Positions 48,693-57,769 of a stretch of 64,000 nt of DNA are shown here, piece after piece. The translations under genes were made by a program, and so were the position numbers. The stretch spans positions 1-64,000 of the forward strand of contig JAHZGF010000042.1 in NCBI GenBank assembly GCA_019420945.1, written 5' to 3'. Position 1 is the first letter of the stretch; each line of letters starts with the position of its first letter. The DNA comes from Clostridiales bacterium (GTDB lineage Bacteria > Bacillota > Clostridia > Oscillospirales > Oscillospiraceae). Below the pieces are notes generated by a model, which was given only the letters and a program-made list of their open reading frames with translations, was not told the origin of the DNA and searched no databases.

Positions 48693-49457
48693 TCAGCCCA
48701 GCCAGTGGGCGCTGGCCTTGGGTCTGGGGGGCTGATTGGGGTAGTTCTCTCCCTTGGCGTAGCCCACCATCAGGGCGCAGCGGAGATTGGCGCCCTCGGG
48801 AATGCCCAGATAGGCGCTCAGATCCCGGTCCGCCTGGGCAATCTGTTTGAGGTAGCCGCCCCAGCAGGTGGCCAGTCCCGCCCGGTTGAGCTGCAGTTCA
48901 ACCAAGGCCAGGGCCAGTACCGGGTCCGCCACCGGATTCAGGGCATCGTCCGGGGACCAGGCAATAATGACGCAGGGGGCATCGCAGGTCAGCAGGTTGG
49001 TACCCGCCGCCTTGATCTTGATGAGCTCTTTGGCCTCCCCAGTGCGCTCAGAAAATTCCAGGGCCATTTCAGTGACCTTTTCCGTCTCCTCCAGTCCATA
49101 GAGCACGGTCCAGTGATGCTGATGGGCGTTTTTGCCGCTGGGGGCATATTCCGCCAGATCCAGTGCCCGCTGGATGATCTCCCGGGGCGGGGGATCCGTC
49201 CGAAAGTGCCGGACGGACCGGCGGCGCAGCATCAGCTGTTCCAGCTCGTTTTCCGGAGTGGGGCAGTGCAGTTCCACGCCGGGCACTGACAGGGAGACCG
49301 CCTGTTTAGGGCAGGTGGCCACACAGTGGCCGCATTCAATGCAGCGCCGGCGCTGGCGCACCTGGGGTACCTTGTCCTCCAGGGTCAAATAACCCATTGG
49401 GCAAACCCGCACGCAGCTGCCGCAGCCCACGCAGCGGGACAGGTCAAATGAAATCAC
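48693..49457 (-). CDS. Ferredoxin-type nitroreductase family protein
   Basis: A 254-residue fusion of two parts. At the N-terminus two 4Fe-4S motifs (CVGCGSCVRVCPMG, CIECGHCVATCPK) are followed by an FMN-binding nitroreductase domain (RRRSVRHFRTDPPP, APSGKNAHQHHWT, GLATCWGGYL). GTG 49457 follows AAGGAGGGA. Electrons from reduced ferredoxin or another donor would pass through the clusters to the flavin to reduce an unknown substrate; similar proteins are common in anaerobic Clostridia. It is a single gene divergent from the potassium transporter operon. Confidence 0.9.
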   Translation of the reverse strand: MISFDLSRCVGCGSCVRVCPMGYLTLEDKVPQVRQRRRCIECGHCVATCPKQAVSLSVPGVELHCPTPENELEQLMLRRRSVRHFRTDPPPREIIQRALDLAEYAPSGKNAHQHHWTVLYGLEETEKVTEMALEFSERTGEAKELIKIKAAGTNLLTCDAPCVIIAWSPDDALNPVADPVLALALVELQLNRAGLATCWGGYLKQIAQADRDLSAYLGIPEGANLRCALMVGYAKGENYPNQPPRPKASAHWLG

Positions 49458-49520
49458 GAAAATCCCTCCTTATTGGGCAAGTTTACCACAAAATAGCGGG
49501 ATTGAACAGAATAATTTGAA

Positions 49521-49549
49521 TTGCAGTTACTGTTTGGTTGTGCTATAGT
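49521..49549 (+). promoter_or_regulatory. Promoter of the potassium transporter operon
   Basis: TTGCAG (49521-49526), 17-base spacer, TATAGT (49544-49549), with a ribosome site AAGGGGATGG before ATG 49581. Confidence 0.7.
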
Positions 49550-49580
49550 ACGAGGAACACGAGAACAAGAAAGGGGATGG

Positions 49581-50954
49581 ATGAAGATGTCCCAGGCCAA
49601 AAAGCCTCGGCTCTCCACCACACAGTTGATTACACTGGGCTTTTTTGTGGCGGTGCTGGCGGGCAGTGTACTGCTGACGCTGCCCATCTCTTCCGCCTCC
49701 GGGGAAATGACGCCCTATCTGGACGCCCTGTTTACCTCAGCCACCTCCGTCTGCGTGACGGGTTTGACCGTGGTGGATACATTTTCACATTGGAGTTTGT
49801 TCGGTAAGATTGTGATCCTGTGCCTGATTCAGTTGGGCGGTTTGGGTATCATATCTTTCTCCACCGGCATCATGATCCTGATTGGACGGAAAATTACATT
49901 GAAGGATCGGCTGCTGTTGGAGAGTGCCTTCAACCTGGATAACTTGTCCGGTCTGATTCGGTTTTTGGGTAAAGTGTTCCAGGGTACCCTGCTCATTGAG
50001 GGCGTGGGCGCTCTGCTGAGTATGCCGGTATTCTGCCCTCAATATGGGCTCAGGGGAATCTGGATCTCTGTATTCCATTCTGTGTCCGCCTTCTGTAATG
50101 CGGGCATCGACATTCTGGGCCCCACCAGCCTGGAACCCTATGCCTCCAACCTGTGGCTCAACCTGGTCACCATGGCCCTCATCATTCTGGGCGGTATCGG
50201 CTTTATCGTCTGGTGGGATGTGCTGCGGGTGTCCGGCATGGTCCGCCGGGGAGAGGTCCGCCGGGGGCTGTTCTGGCAGCGGCTGGGGCTCCACACAAAA
50301 ATCACTCTGGTGACTACGGCAGTTCTGATTGTGGGAGGCTGGGTGTTGTTCCTGGCAATGGAGTGGACCAACCCGGAGACCCTGGGGCCCATGGGGCCTG
50401 GAGAAAAGGTGCTGGCCGCCCTGTTTCAGTCCGTCACCACCCGTACCGCGGGCTTTGCCACGGTGCCCCAGAGCGGGCTGCGCACCGAGTCGGTGCTGCT
50501 CAGTGTGGTGCTGATGTTCATTGGCGGCAGCTCTGTGGGCACCGCCGGCGGCATCAAAACCAGCACTGTGGCTCTGATCTTCCTCTCCGCTGCCTCGGTG
50601 GTCCGGGGCCGGGAGACCGTCACCGCCTTCCGCCGTACTATCCCGGAAAAGCTGGTGCGCCGGGCCTCCGCCATCGTAGCCATCAGTCTGACCACTCTGC
50701 TGGGAGCCACTATGCTGCTGAGCCTGTTCCAGGCGGGCAGCCTGGATGATCTGCTTTTTGAGACCGCCAGTGCCTTGGGAACGGTGGGCCTTACCCGGGG
50801 CATCTCCGCTCAGCTGGGGGCGGCTGGAAAGCTTTTGATGACCTTCTGCATGTACTTTGGACGGGTGGGCCCCATCAGTCTGGCCATTGCCTTCGCCTAT
50901 CGGAAGGGCGATAGGTCTACAGCCTATCCGGAACAAAATATAACCATTGGATAA
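49581..50954 (+). CDS. ktrB: Potassium transporter, TrkH/KtrB family
   Basis: A 457-residue membrane protein with four pore motifs of the Trk/Ktr/HKT fold: SATSVCVTGLTVVD, then later SVSAFCNAGIDIL, VTTRTAGFAT, and a fourth near ASALGTVGLTRG, each with the selectivity Gly. I chose ATG 49581 (MKMSQAKKPRLSTTQL). KtrB takes up K+ together with Na+ and is gated by the KtrA ring encoded next. Spacing to ktrA is 15 bases, a two-gene operon ended by a terminator. Confidence 0.92.
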   Translation: MKMSQAKKPRLSTTQLITLGFFVAVLAGSVLLTLPISSASGEMTPYLDALFTSATSVCVTGLTVVDTFSHWSLFGKIVILCLIQLGGLGIISFSTGIMILIGRKITLKDRLLLESAFNLDNLSGLIRFLGKVFQGTLLIEGVGALLSMPVFCPQYGLRGIWISVFHSVSAFCNAGIDILGPTSLEPYASNLWLNLVTMALIILGGIGFIVWWDVLRVSGMVRRGEVRRGLFWQRLGLHTKITLVTTAVLIVGGWVLFLAMEWTNPETLGPMGPGEKVLAALFQSVTTRTAGFATVPQSGLRTESVLLSVVLMFIGGSSVGTAGGIKTSTVALIFLSAASVVRGRETVTAFRRTIPEKLVRRASAIVAISLTTLLGATMLLSLFQAGSLDDLLFETASALGTVGLTRGISAQLGAAGKLLMTFCMYFGRVGPISLAIAFAYRKGDRSTAYPEQNITIG

Positions 50955-50969
50955 AAAGAGGAATGGATC

Positions 50970-51626
50970 ATGAAACGAGAAGAAAAATCCTATGTCATTT
51001 TTGGTATCAGTAAATTCGGCCGCAGTGTGGCGGAGGAACTCACCCAGGCGGGCATGCACGTTCTGGCAGTGGATCAGGACGCTGACAAGGTAGCTCAGGT
51101 GGCGGACTCCGTGGCCATGGCGGTGGTGGGAGACGTCACCGACCAGCTGGAAATGGAGAATCTGGGCCTTAGCAACTTTGACGCCGCCATTGTGGCCACC
51201 ACCGGCGACCTGTCCGCCAGCGTCATGGGCGTCATTTTGGCCAAGGAGGCAGGGATTCCCTTCGTATTGGCCAAGGCCAGTGATGAAATGCAGGCCAAGG
51301 TATTGGAGCGGCTGGGCGCCAACCGGGTCATCATTCCGGAGAAGGAGTCTGGAGCCCGGGTGGCCAGAACCCTGCTGATGGGTGGTTATAAGGATATGGT
51401 GGAGCTGTCCGACCGGGTACGGCTGGCAGAAATCACCCTGCCCAAGGAGTGGAGCAACAAAACTCTGCGGCAGCTGGATCTCCGGGGCCGCCACCACCTG
51501 AACGTGGCCGCGGTGCGGGATCAGGGGGAGCTGGTGCTCAACTGGAACCCCGACCAGCCGCTGCCCATCGGAAGTTCTCTGCTGGTAATTGCCGACCGGC
51601 GGGAGTTTGATAAGCTGGAACTGTAA
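50970..51626 (+). CDS. ktrA: Potassium uptake regulatory protein, TrkA/KtrA family
   Basis: A 218-residue cytoplasmic protein. An RCK-N domain carries the nucleotide site FGISKFGRSVAEEL and acidic VDQDADKV, and RCK-C (TrkA-C) is near residues 140-215 (LAEITLPKEWSNKTLRQLDL). It forms an octameric ring that binds ATP/ADP or c-di-AMP and gates KtrB. Ribosome site AGAGGAATG. One gene of each partner suggests a full KtrAB system. Confidence 0.94.
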   Translation: MKREEKSYVIFGISKFGRSVAEELTQAGMHVLAVDQDADKVAQVADSVAMAVVGDVTDQLEMENLGLSNFDAAIVATTGDLSASVMGVILAKEAGIPFVLAKASDEMQAKVLERLGANRVIIPEKESGARVARTLLMGGYKDMVELSDRVRLAEITLPKEWSNKTLRQLDLRGRHHLNVAAVRDQGELVLNWNPDQPLPIGSSLLVIADRREFDKLEL

Positions 51627-51644
51627 TTTGCCAGATAAAATGTA

Positions 51645-51690
51645 AAACCGCCTCCGGGAGTCTGAAACTCCCGGAGGCGGTTTCTCTTTT
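51645..51690. terminator. Terminator between ktrA and the DUF3810 gene
   Basis: Arms AAACCGCCTCCGGGAG and CTCCCGGAGGCGGTTT with loop TCTGAAA, then CTCTTTTTG. It ends ktrAB rightward; because the arms have terminal A/T runs it may also end the leftward operon. Confidence 0.92.
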
Positions 51691-51695
51691 TGTCG

Positions 51696-52844
51696 TCAGG
51701 ACTGATCCCGATAGTCGAAGTAATAGGCCACCAGCAGATCCACGCATTTACCGTAGCTCTGCTTGCCGTCGCTCTGGCCATAGCTTTGCAAAAATCCCTC
51801 GTACACCGTGGTAGAAACCGATTCTGCCACTTCATCCAGCTTGCTGTCAAATTGGTCCCAATAGGCGTCGTTGGCCTTCAAATCCGCCTCCACCCGGGAG
51901 TCCAGCTGATTGCGAATCTGCCAGTAGGTTTCGGGAGAGACGGAGTACAGGGCGTTGCCCAGATAGATGAAGCCCATCAGAGCAGAGGAATAGGTGTAGA
52001 CCGGATCATCGCAGCGCAGCCCCGCCAGAATAGCCACAAAGTTGCACTCGTTCTCCCCGGCAATGTTGCGTTGGTGGGCAAATTCGTGGAGGATGGTAGC
52101 GGGAACCAGACAGGAGGGGGCGTCGTCGTTGATGAGGGTTTCGGCGGTGAAGGGGAAGAAAAAGCCGGTGAAATCCAGACGGCTCATGAAGGGGCTGGAT
52201 ACCATACGCTTTGGGGTCCGCTCCGGGCCGGCCAGGAAGGGGAACTCGGCGCAGATGCCGTCATATAGCCCGTCGGTGGAGGAGAAAATGGTATTCAAAT
52301 CTTCGGCAAAAACACCGTTTTCATCCCGCTGAATATCCCCTGCCAGTTCATTGAGCTTCAGGGCAAAGGAGTTGGTCAGGGTTGCCAACTCCTCCGGGCT
52401 GGCGCCCCGGGTTTCAATGCCGCTTTTGGCGGAAAAATCGTCGCCATAGTAGTTGATGCCCCAGAGCACTGTATAGCCGCAGTAGACCAGCACCAGGGCG
52501 CTCAGCAGCGCCAGTCCTCGCCGGGCCAGCCGCAGCAGCTTGCCCGGGTGCCGTACTGTCAGCCAGACAGTACGGACCAGAAACACCAGAAAGGCGATGG
52601 CCGCCAGGGCCCAGAGTACCTCCGCCACCGCAAAGGGGACGGGGTTGCACAGCCAGGAGATGGCGTGCTTAAAGGGGGAGGTGACGTGGGCAATCAGCCA
52701 GTTCATCAGCCCCCGGTTGCCTTTGCACAGGTGAAAGATCCCCAGAATGGCCCCGCCGGCCCCCAGACAGATGGCGGGGGGCAGCAGGGATTTAGGGCCT
52801 GGGACTGTTTTGGGAGAGCGGATGTCATCGTAGATGGTCCTCAA
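51696..52844 (-). CDS. DUF3810 family membrane metalloprotease-like protein
   Basis: A 382-residue protein from TTG 52844, seven bases after GGAGG. It has an N-terminal membrane segment and two helices near residues 70-130 (VAEVLWALAAIAFLVFLV, GLALLSALVLVYCGYTVLW). An outside domain has a zinc-type motif ATILHEFAHQ with a following N-x-x-G-E-N-E near residue 260, as in DUF3810. It looks like a membrane-bound metallopeptidase, but the substrate is unknown. It follows the PBP gene by 2 bases, so it may act in cell-wall metabolism. Confidence 0.85.
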   Translation of the reverse strand: MRTIYDDIRSPKTVPGPKSLLPPAICLGAGGAILGIFHLCKGNRGLMNWLIAHVTSPFKHAISWLCNPVPFAVAEVLWALAAIAFLVFLVRTVWLTVRHPGKLLRLARRGLALLSALVLVYCGYTVLWGINYYGDDFSAKSGIETRGASPEELATLTNSFALKLNELAGDIQRDENGVFAEDLNTIFSSTDGLYDGICAEFPFLAGPERTPKRMVSSPFMSRLDFTGFFFPFTAETLINDDAPSCLVPATILHEFAHQRNIAGENECNFVAILAGLRCDDPVYTYSSALMGFIYLGNALYSVSPETYWQIRNQLDSRVEADLKANDAYWDQFDSKLDEVAESVSTTVYEGFLQSYGQSDGKQSYGKCVDLLVAYYFDYRDQS

Positions 52845-52846
52845 GG

Positions 52847-54205
52847 TCAGTCCTCCTCACAGAGCTGGTTCAGCACGGTGGCGGCAATTTTGCCTGCGGT
52901 GGAGGCGCCGCCGCCGCCGTTCTCCACGATGACTACAAAGGCATAGGGGTGGGTTTCGTCGTCAATAAAGCCCACAAACCAGGCGTGGGGCTCCACGTCA
53001 CTGCCCACCTCGGCGGTGCCGGACTTGGCACAGACCGCCAGGTCGCCAAACTGGCTTTGACCATAGACCTCCTGGACGTCGTTGCGCATCAGCTGCTGCA
53101 AAGACTCGCAGGTGGATTTCTCCCAGCCGATGGAGGAGGTGGGCTGAGAGATGATGGCTGCAGGCAGCCCGCTGCCGGAGGTCACTTTGCTGAGCAGCCT
53201 GGGGGTGGCGGCGGAACCGTCTCCGGCGATGCAGCCCATCAGTGTCAGCATGGAGGCGGGAGAGACCAGGTCGTTATACTGGCCCACGCCGGACCAGCCC
53301 AGATCCAGAGAACCTTCGGGAGCCACGTCAAAGCGGCCGCTGGCGGTGGTGTAGCCGCTGATCTCCATACTGTCCAGCAGCCCGGCCTCCCGGGCGTACT
53401 GCTCCAAGGTTTCTCCCCCCAACTCCAGAGCCAGGGAGGCAAAGGCGCCGTTGCAGCTGTGGGCCAGGGCGGATTCAAAATCCAGATCTCCGTGAACGGA
53501 AGGACAGGTCACCTGATCGCCGCCGATATCCAGAGCGCCGGAGCAGTGGTAAGAGAAGCTGTCGGTGTCCAGGTTTTCCAAAGCTGCAGCGGCGGTGATA
53601 ATTTTAAAAGTAGAGCCCGGGGTATAGGTGGAGGACAGAAAACGGTTGATGTAGGCACCGGTATAGGCGCTGTCCCCGGCGGCCACAGCGGCCACCTCAT
53701 CCTCGTCAATGGGATCATAGGAGGGGGAGGAGGTGAGGCAGACAATCTCGCCGGTCTTGTAGTTGTACACTGCCACAGTACCGGCCCGGCCGTTCAGAGC
53801 CTCATAGGCGGTTTCGTTCAGGTCAGCATCAATAGTAAGATAGAGGTCGTTGCCGGTGCTGCTGAGACCCGTGATGGGATTGTAGCTCACCAGCTGCTTG
53901 GAGAAGATTTTCCGGGCGCCGGTGGCGATATTGCCCTGAAGATCTCCCACCAGATGCAAGGTGGAGGTGCGCAGCAGGGCGCTGTCTCCGTAGGATTGGG
54001 TGGCACAGTCGTAAAGCAGAGTGCCGTTTCGGTCCATGATGGTGCCGTCGGCCAGGTATCCGTTGGAATAGGCGGCCTGATTGACCGGAGAGGAGGCCCA
54101 GGTACGGCCCTTGATCACATACAGTCCACAGAACAGCACAGTGCCCAGTGCCAGAAGCAGAGCGAAGATCAGCACAAAGATGGTGCGGCGTTTCAGTTGT
54201 TTCAT
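52847..54205 (-). CDS. Class B penicillin-binding protein (PbpA-like transpeptidase)
   Basis: A 452-residue protein. One N-terminal transmembrane helix (FVLIFALLLALGTVLFCGLY) is followed by a small PBP-dimer-like domain and a transpeptidase domain with the catalytic S-x-x-K in STFKII near residue 200, S-x-N in SCNGAF near 250, and K-S/T-G in KSGTAEV near 394. It cross-links peptidoglycan outside the cell. ATG overlaps the stop of the SEDS gene upstream, giving a SEDS-PBP synthase pair like RodA-PBP2 or FtsW-PBP. The short N-domain resembles mycobacterial PbpA. Confidence 0.94.
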   Translation of the reverse strand: MKQLKRRTIFVLIFALLLALGTVLFCGLYVIKGRTWASSPVNQAAYSNGYLADGTIMDRNGTLLYDCATQSYGDSALLRTSTLHLVGDLQGNIATGARKIFSKQLVSYNPITGLSSTGNDLYLTIDADLNETAYEALNGRAGTVAVYNYKTGEIVCLTSSPSYDPIDEDEVAAVAAGDSAYTGAYINRFLSSTYTPGSTFKIITAAAALENLDTDSFSYHCSGALDIGGDQVTCPSVHGDLDFESALAHSCNGAFASLALELGGETLEQYAREAGLLDSMEISGYTTASGRFDVAPEGSLDLGWSGVGQYNDLVSPASMLTLMGCIAGDGSAATPRLLSKVTSGSGLPAAIISQPTSSIGWEKSTCESLQQLMRNDVQEVYGQSQFGDLAVCAKSGTAEVGSDVEPHAWFVGFIDDETHPYAFVVIVENGGGGASTAGKIAATVLNQLCEED

Positions 54206-56259
54206 TTCTGATCATCCTCCTCATCCCAGGTGAAATAGTCCTGCCAGTTGTCCGCGTCAGAGGGGAGATCCTGGTCGTCGGGAAGGTCAAAATGGAAGGA
54301 GTCGTCGGTGCGTTTCCCGGCGGAATCCACGGTTCGGCGGATCATGCTTTCCACCTCCGGGTCGGCGCCTCCGGGAGAGGTTCCCTCAAAGACGTCCCGC
54401 AGGTAGCCCTGCATCTCGTCTTGCTCGGAGCCTTTCCGGGGGCGGGGATCCGTGTCATAGTCCGGATCATAGTCATCCTCATCATCATAGTAGGCTTCTT
54501 CCCGGCGGCGGGCCTCATCCCGAACTGCCTTGTGGCTGGGCAATTTGATGGCCAGTCCGGCGTTTTGTCGGGTGTCGGCGGCCTTGATGTAGGCCAACAG
54601 GCCCCAGCAGCAGATCATACTGCTGCCGCCCATGGACACAAAGGGGAAGGTGACGCCGGTCAGCGGCAGCAGATCCACGGAACCAAACACGTTGAGCATG
54701 GTCTGCACCACAAACAGCATGGCGGTGGAACAGGCGGCGATGACATAGAAGGTGGACCGGGCGGAGGCGGCGGACTTGATGGCAAAGATGGCCAGTATCA
54801 CAATGACGGACACGGCACACAGCGCCACAATCAATCCCATTTCATCGCTGACCACACCAAAGACCAGGTCGGTGTTGGCGGCGGCGATGTTTTTCAGCCA
54901 GCCGTTACCCACTCCATGGCCGAACAGACCGCCGCCGGCAATGGCGGACATGGTGCGGGTCTGCTGATAACCCAAATCTGCGGTGTCACTCCAGGCGTGG
55001 AGGAAGATGGTGAATCGTCGGGCGATGTAGGGTTTGAATTTGACGATGATGTACCCGCCGAAGACGGCGGCGGATCCCATAAAAGCCACGCTGGGCAGGT
55101 CACCGGAACGCAGGAAGGCGATGGCCAGGAAGGTGGCGAAGAAGATCAGGGCGGTGCCGAAATCGCTCATCAGACCCAGGCAGCCCACGCAGAAGGCGGA
55201 GAATACCAGGGTAAACACCAGGTTGCGCCGGGAGAACATCCGGTCCAAAGTGGTGGCGCCTCCGAGAATAAAGGCCAGCTTGACGATCTCCGAGGGCTGG
55301 AAGGAGATAGGTCCAATCTCCACCCAGTTCTTGGCGCCGAAGAGCCGGCTGCCGAAGAGCAGGTTGAAGGCCAGCAGGGCCACTGCCAAGGCGGCCACCG
55401 GCCACCGCAGCTTTTTTGCCAGCGTCAGATTCCGGAGAATCAGGGACAGGGCGAAGAAGAACATCAGTCCCATCACCATACACAGCAGCTGTTTGTAGAG
55501 ATCCCCGGGATTTTTGTTGGCGGTGACCGTCATACACAGGGTGGTGAGGAAAAAGGCTAAAGTTTCGATCTCAAAACCGGTGCGCCTTAAAATGCGGTAG
55601 AGGGTGTATACCCCCCACATGACGGCGCACAGTATGCCGAAGGTGATCACAATCTTTCCGCCAGCATCGGCGGCATAGGCCATCAGCAGCTCCATGCACA
55701 GCACCAGCTGGATCAGCGTCAGGAGAAACAGGTTGAGGCCGGGGGAGATGGCCTTGCCGGGGCGGGTCCGGCGCTTGGCCTGCTCCAGCTCTTCGGCGGC
55801 GGTGATGGCGGTAAAGGTGACCTCCACATCGCCCATGCCGATGATGTCACCATCCTGGATGGGCATGTGCTCCTGGGGAGGTACCTCCTGGCCGTTGACG
55901 GTGACTCCGTTTTTGGAGTTCAGAGCCTGAATACTCCAGGCCCCCTTCTCATCCCGCAGAAAAGCGGCATGGCTCCGGGAGACCGTGGGGGATTGCAGCA
56001 CCACATCGCTGCGTCGGGACCGGCCCACCGTGTTCTCCCAGTGGCGGAACTCGCCATAGTCCCCATCGGGGAGGGTCAGACGGCCCCAGATCTCCCGTTC
56101 TACTCTGCCCCGGAGCAGGCTTTTGCCGCAGCGCACCACCAGCCAGACGCACAGAATGGGCAGCAGTATCCGGCAGATCAAGCTCATAATTGCCAAAAGT
56201 GGGGAGTCGCTCTGGCCCATCAGGCCGGTTAACCCCTCTTGTAACTTAGAAAGATCCAT
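54202..56259 (-). CDS. FHA-domain-fused FtsW/RodA SEDS protein
   Basis: A 685-residue fusion. A short N-terminal membrane helix (residues 20-43) is followed by an FHA domain (NTVGRSRRSDV 76-86, SRSHAAF 94-100, NSKNGVTVNG 114-123) which should bind phosphothreonine. Ten-helix SEDS glycosyltransferase segments run from about 165 to 580 (GPISFQPSEIVKLAFI, MGLIVALCAVSVIVIL, GSSMICCWGLLAYIK). An acidic cytoplasmic tail of about 100 residues (DDEDDYDPDYDTD) closes the protein. I chose ATG 56259 with TTGGAGGTTCC; 80 more codons upstream are open but have no ribosome site. It polymerises glycan with the PBP encoded next. Confidence 0.92.
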   Translation of the reverse strand: MDLSKLQEGLTGLMGQSDSPLLAIMSLICRILLPILCVWLVVRCGKSLLRGRVEREIWGRLTLPDGDYGEFRHWENTVGRSRRSDVVLQSPTVSRSHAAFLRDEKGAWSIQALNSKNGVTVNGQEVPPQEHMPIQDGDIIGMGDVEVTFTAITAAEELEQAKRRTRPGKAISPGLNLFLLTLIQLVLCMELLMAYAADAGGKIVITFGILCAVMWGVYTLYRILRRTGFEIETLAFFLTTLCMTVTANKNPGDLYKQLLCMVMGLMFFFALSLILRNLTLAKKLRWPVAALAVALLAFNLLFGSRLFGAKNWVEIGPISFQPSEIVKLAFILGGATTLDRMFSRRNLVFTLVFSAFCVGCLGLMSDFGTALIFFATFLAIAFLRSGDLPSVAFMGSAAVFGGYIIVKFKPYIARRFTIFLHAWSDTADLGYQQTRTMSAIAGGGLFGHGVGNGWLKNIAAANTDLVFGVVSDEMGLIVALCAVSVIVILAIFAIKSAASARSTFYVIAACSTAMLFVVQTMLNVFGSVDLLPLTGVTFPFVSMGGSSMICCWGLLAYIKAADTRQNAGLAIKLPSHKAVRDEARRREEAYYDDEDDYDPDYDTDPRPRKGSEQDEMQGYLRDVFEGTSPGGADPEVESMIRRTVDSAGKRTDDSFHFDLPDDQDLPSDADNWQDYFTWDEEDDQK

Positions 56260-56465
56260 AGGAACCTCCAAAAATAAACAATCTTTCATCCTGTATGATA
56301 GCACAGTTTTTTGTAAAAAAAAGAAAGAAAACGTTAAAATTCTCTTTTCTTTTTCAGAATACCGGGAAAGCAGGGGGAGCAGAGCATACTTTTTTTGCGG
56401 CAGCAACATAAAAAGAAAAGGAAACCGGGTGATACTGCAATCCTTGGGGCAAATTGGGGAGGGAG

Positions 56466-56494
56466 TGGACTTTATACCGGAAATGTGGTAAAAT
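56466..56494 (+). promoter_or_regulatory. Candidate promoter of tmk
   Basis: TGGACT (56466-56471), 17-base spacer, TAAAAT (56489-56494), with ribosome site GGGAGGAATT before ATG 56543. The -35 is imperfect. Confidence 0.5.
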
Positions 56495-56542
56495 TCCACT
56501 TATACTTGGGAGTCCTATGGATTTAAGGGAGGAATTCTAGCT

Positions 56543-57208
56543 ATGCCGGGAAAACTGATCGTATTGGAGGGCACCGACGGCTGCGGCAAGTCCACCCAGT
56601 TTGCCCGACTGTGCCGGCATCTGGAGGAGCGGGGCATTGCGTTTCAGTGTCTGAAATTTCCCCAGTATGAGGAGGAGTCTTCCGCCCTGATCCGTATGTA
56701 CCTGGGAGGCCAGTTCGGCTCTCACCCCGGGGATGTCAATGGCTATGCCGCCTCTGCATTTTACGCAGTGGACCGCTACGCCTCCTATAAAAAGGTGTGG
56801 GGCCAGTGGTATGAGTCGGGCGGCGTGGTGCTGGCGGACCGCTACACCACCTCCAACGCCATTCACCAGGCCTCCAAGGTTCCGCCGGAGGAGCGGGAGG
56901 ATTTCTTCCGTTGGCTCTATGATTTTGAGTATCAAAAGCTGGGCTTGCCCCAGCCTGACCGGGTGTTCTATCTGGATGTGCCCACGGAGGCCACTGTGGG
57001 CCTGCTCCGGTCTCGGGAGGAACAAACCCATACCCAGGCGGATATCCATGAACAGGACACCGCCTATCTGCGCACCTGCCGGGAGAGCGGAGCCCAGGCG
57101 GCCAAAGTGCTGGGCTGGACCCGGGTGGAGTGTGTCCGGGACGGGGCCATGCGGTCCATTGAGGATATCCACCAAGAGATCTGGAGTCAGGTGGAGCCGC
57201 TTCTGTAA
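56543..57208 (+). CDS. tmk: Thymidylate kinase
   Basis: A 221-residue kinase phosphorylating dTMP to dTDP. P-loop GTDGCGKST at residues 10-18, DRY motif in LADRYTTSNAIHQ near 98, and a LID with R-S-R-E-E near 165. It starts a run of plus-strand genes (DJ-1, 5-FCL, mltG, U32) with short spacing. It is slightly longer than E. coli Tmk, with a C-terminal helix. The sequence agrees with the family, so the call is firm. Confidence 0.95.
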   Translation: MPGKLIVLEGTDGCGKSTQFARLCRHLEERGIAFQCLKFPQYEEESSALIRMYLGGQFGSHPGDVNGYAASAFYAVDRYASYKKVWGQWYESGGVVLADRYTTSNAIHQASKVPPEEREDFFRWLYDFEYQKLGLPQPDRVFYLDVPTEATVGLLRSREEQTHTQADIHEQDTAYLRTCRESGAQAAKVLGWTRVECVRDGAMRSIEDIHQEIWSQVEPLL

Positions 57209-57220
57209 GGAGGAACTGCA

Positions 57221-57769
57221 ATGAAGGTATGTGTTTTGCTGGCGGACGGTTTTGAAGAGTCTGAAGCTGTCATCCCTGTGGATCTGCTGCGCCGGGGCGG
57301 GGTGGAAGTGACCCTGGCCGGTGTGGAACAGCGGCAGGTGACCAGCAGCCACAATATTGTGGTGCAGGCGGATTGCCTGCTGTCTGATGTGGATCTGGAA
57401 CAGGTGGAAATGGTGTTTGTTCCCGGGGGCCTTGGGGGCGTCAACCATCTGTTGGCCAACGACGGAGTCCGGGACTTTTTGGGCCGGGCCGAGGCGGCGG
57501 ACAAATACCTGGCTGCCATCTGCGCCGGTCCCACCGTGCTCAGTCGGATGGGGCTGATCGACGGCAAGCGGGCTGTCTGCTATCCCGGCTGTGAGGAGTG
57601 GCTGCCCCCTGCCATCCATGTGGCGGACCAGCGAGTGGTCCGGGACGGCAAGCTGCTTACCGGCGAGGCCGCCGGCAGCGCCTTTGACCTGGGGCTTCTG
57701 ATGCTGGAAGTGCTGAAGGGAAAAGCGGTTTCCGACGAGGTGCGCCACAGCGTTTACTACTATGGCTGA
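57221..57769 (+). CDS. DJ-1/PfpI family protein
   Basis: A 182-residue protein. Glu in FEESEAVIPVDLL near residues 12-24 and the nucleophile Cys in AICAGP near 106 match the DJ-1/YajL family. Members act as glyoxalase, chaperone or protease-like enzymes; which one applies here is unclear. Ribosome site AAGGAGG; the stop overlaps the next gene by 8 bases, so it is coupled with the 5-formyl-THF cyclo-ligase. Confidence 0.92.
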   Translation: MKVCVLLADGFEESEAVIPVDLLRRGGVEVTLAGVEQRQVTSSHNIVVQADCLLSDVDLEQVEMVFVPGGLGGVNHLLANDGVRDFLGRAEAADKYLAAICAGPTVLSRMGLIDGKRAVCYPGCEEWLPPAIHVADQRVVRDGKLLTGEAAGSAFDLGLLMLEVLKGKAVSDEVRHSVYYYG

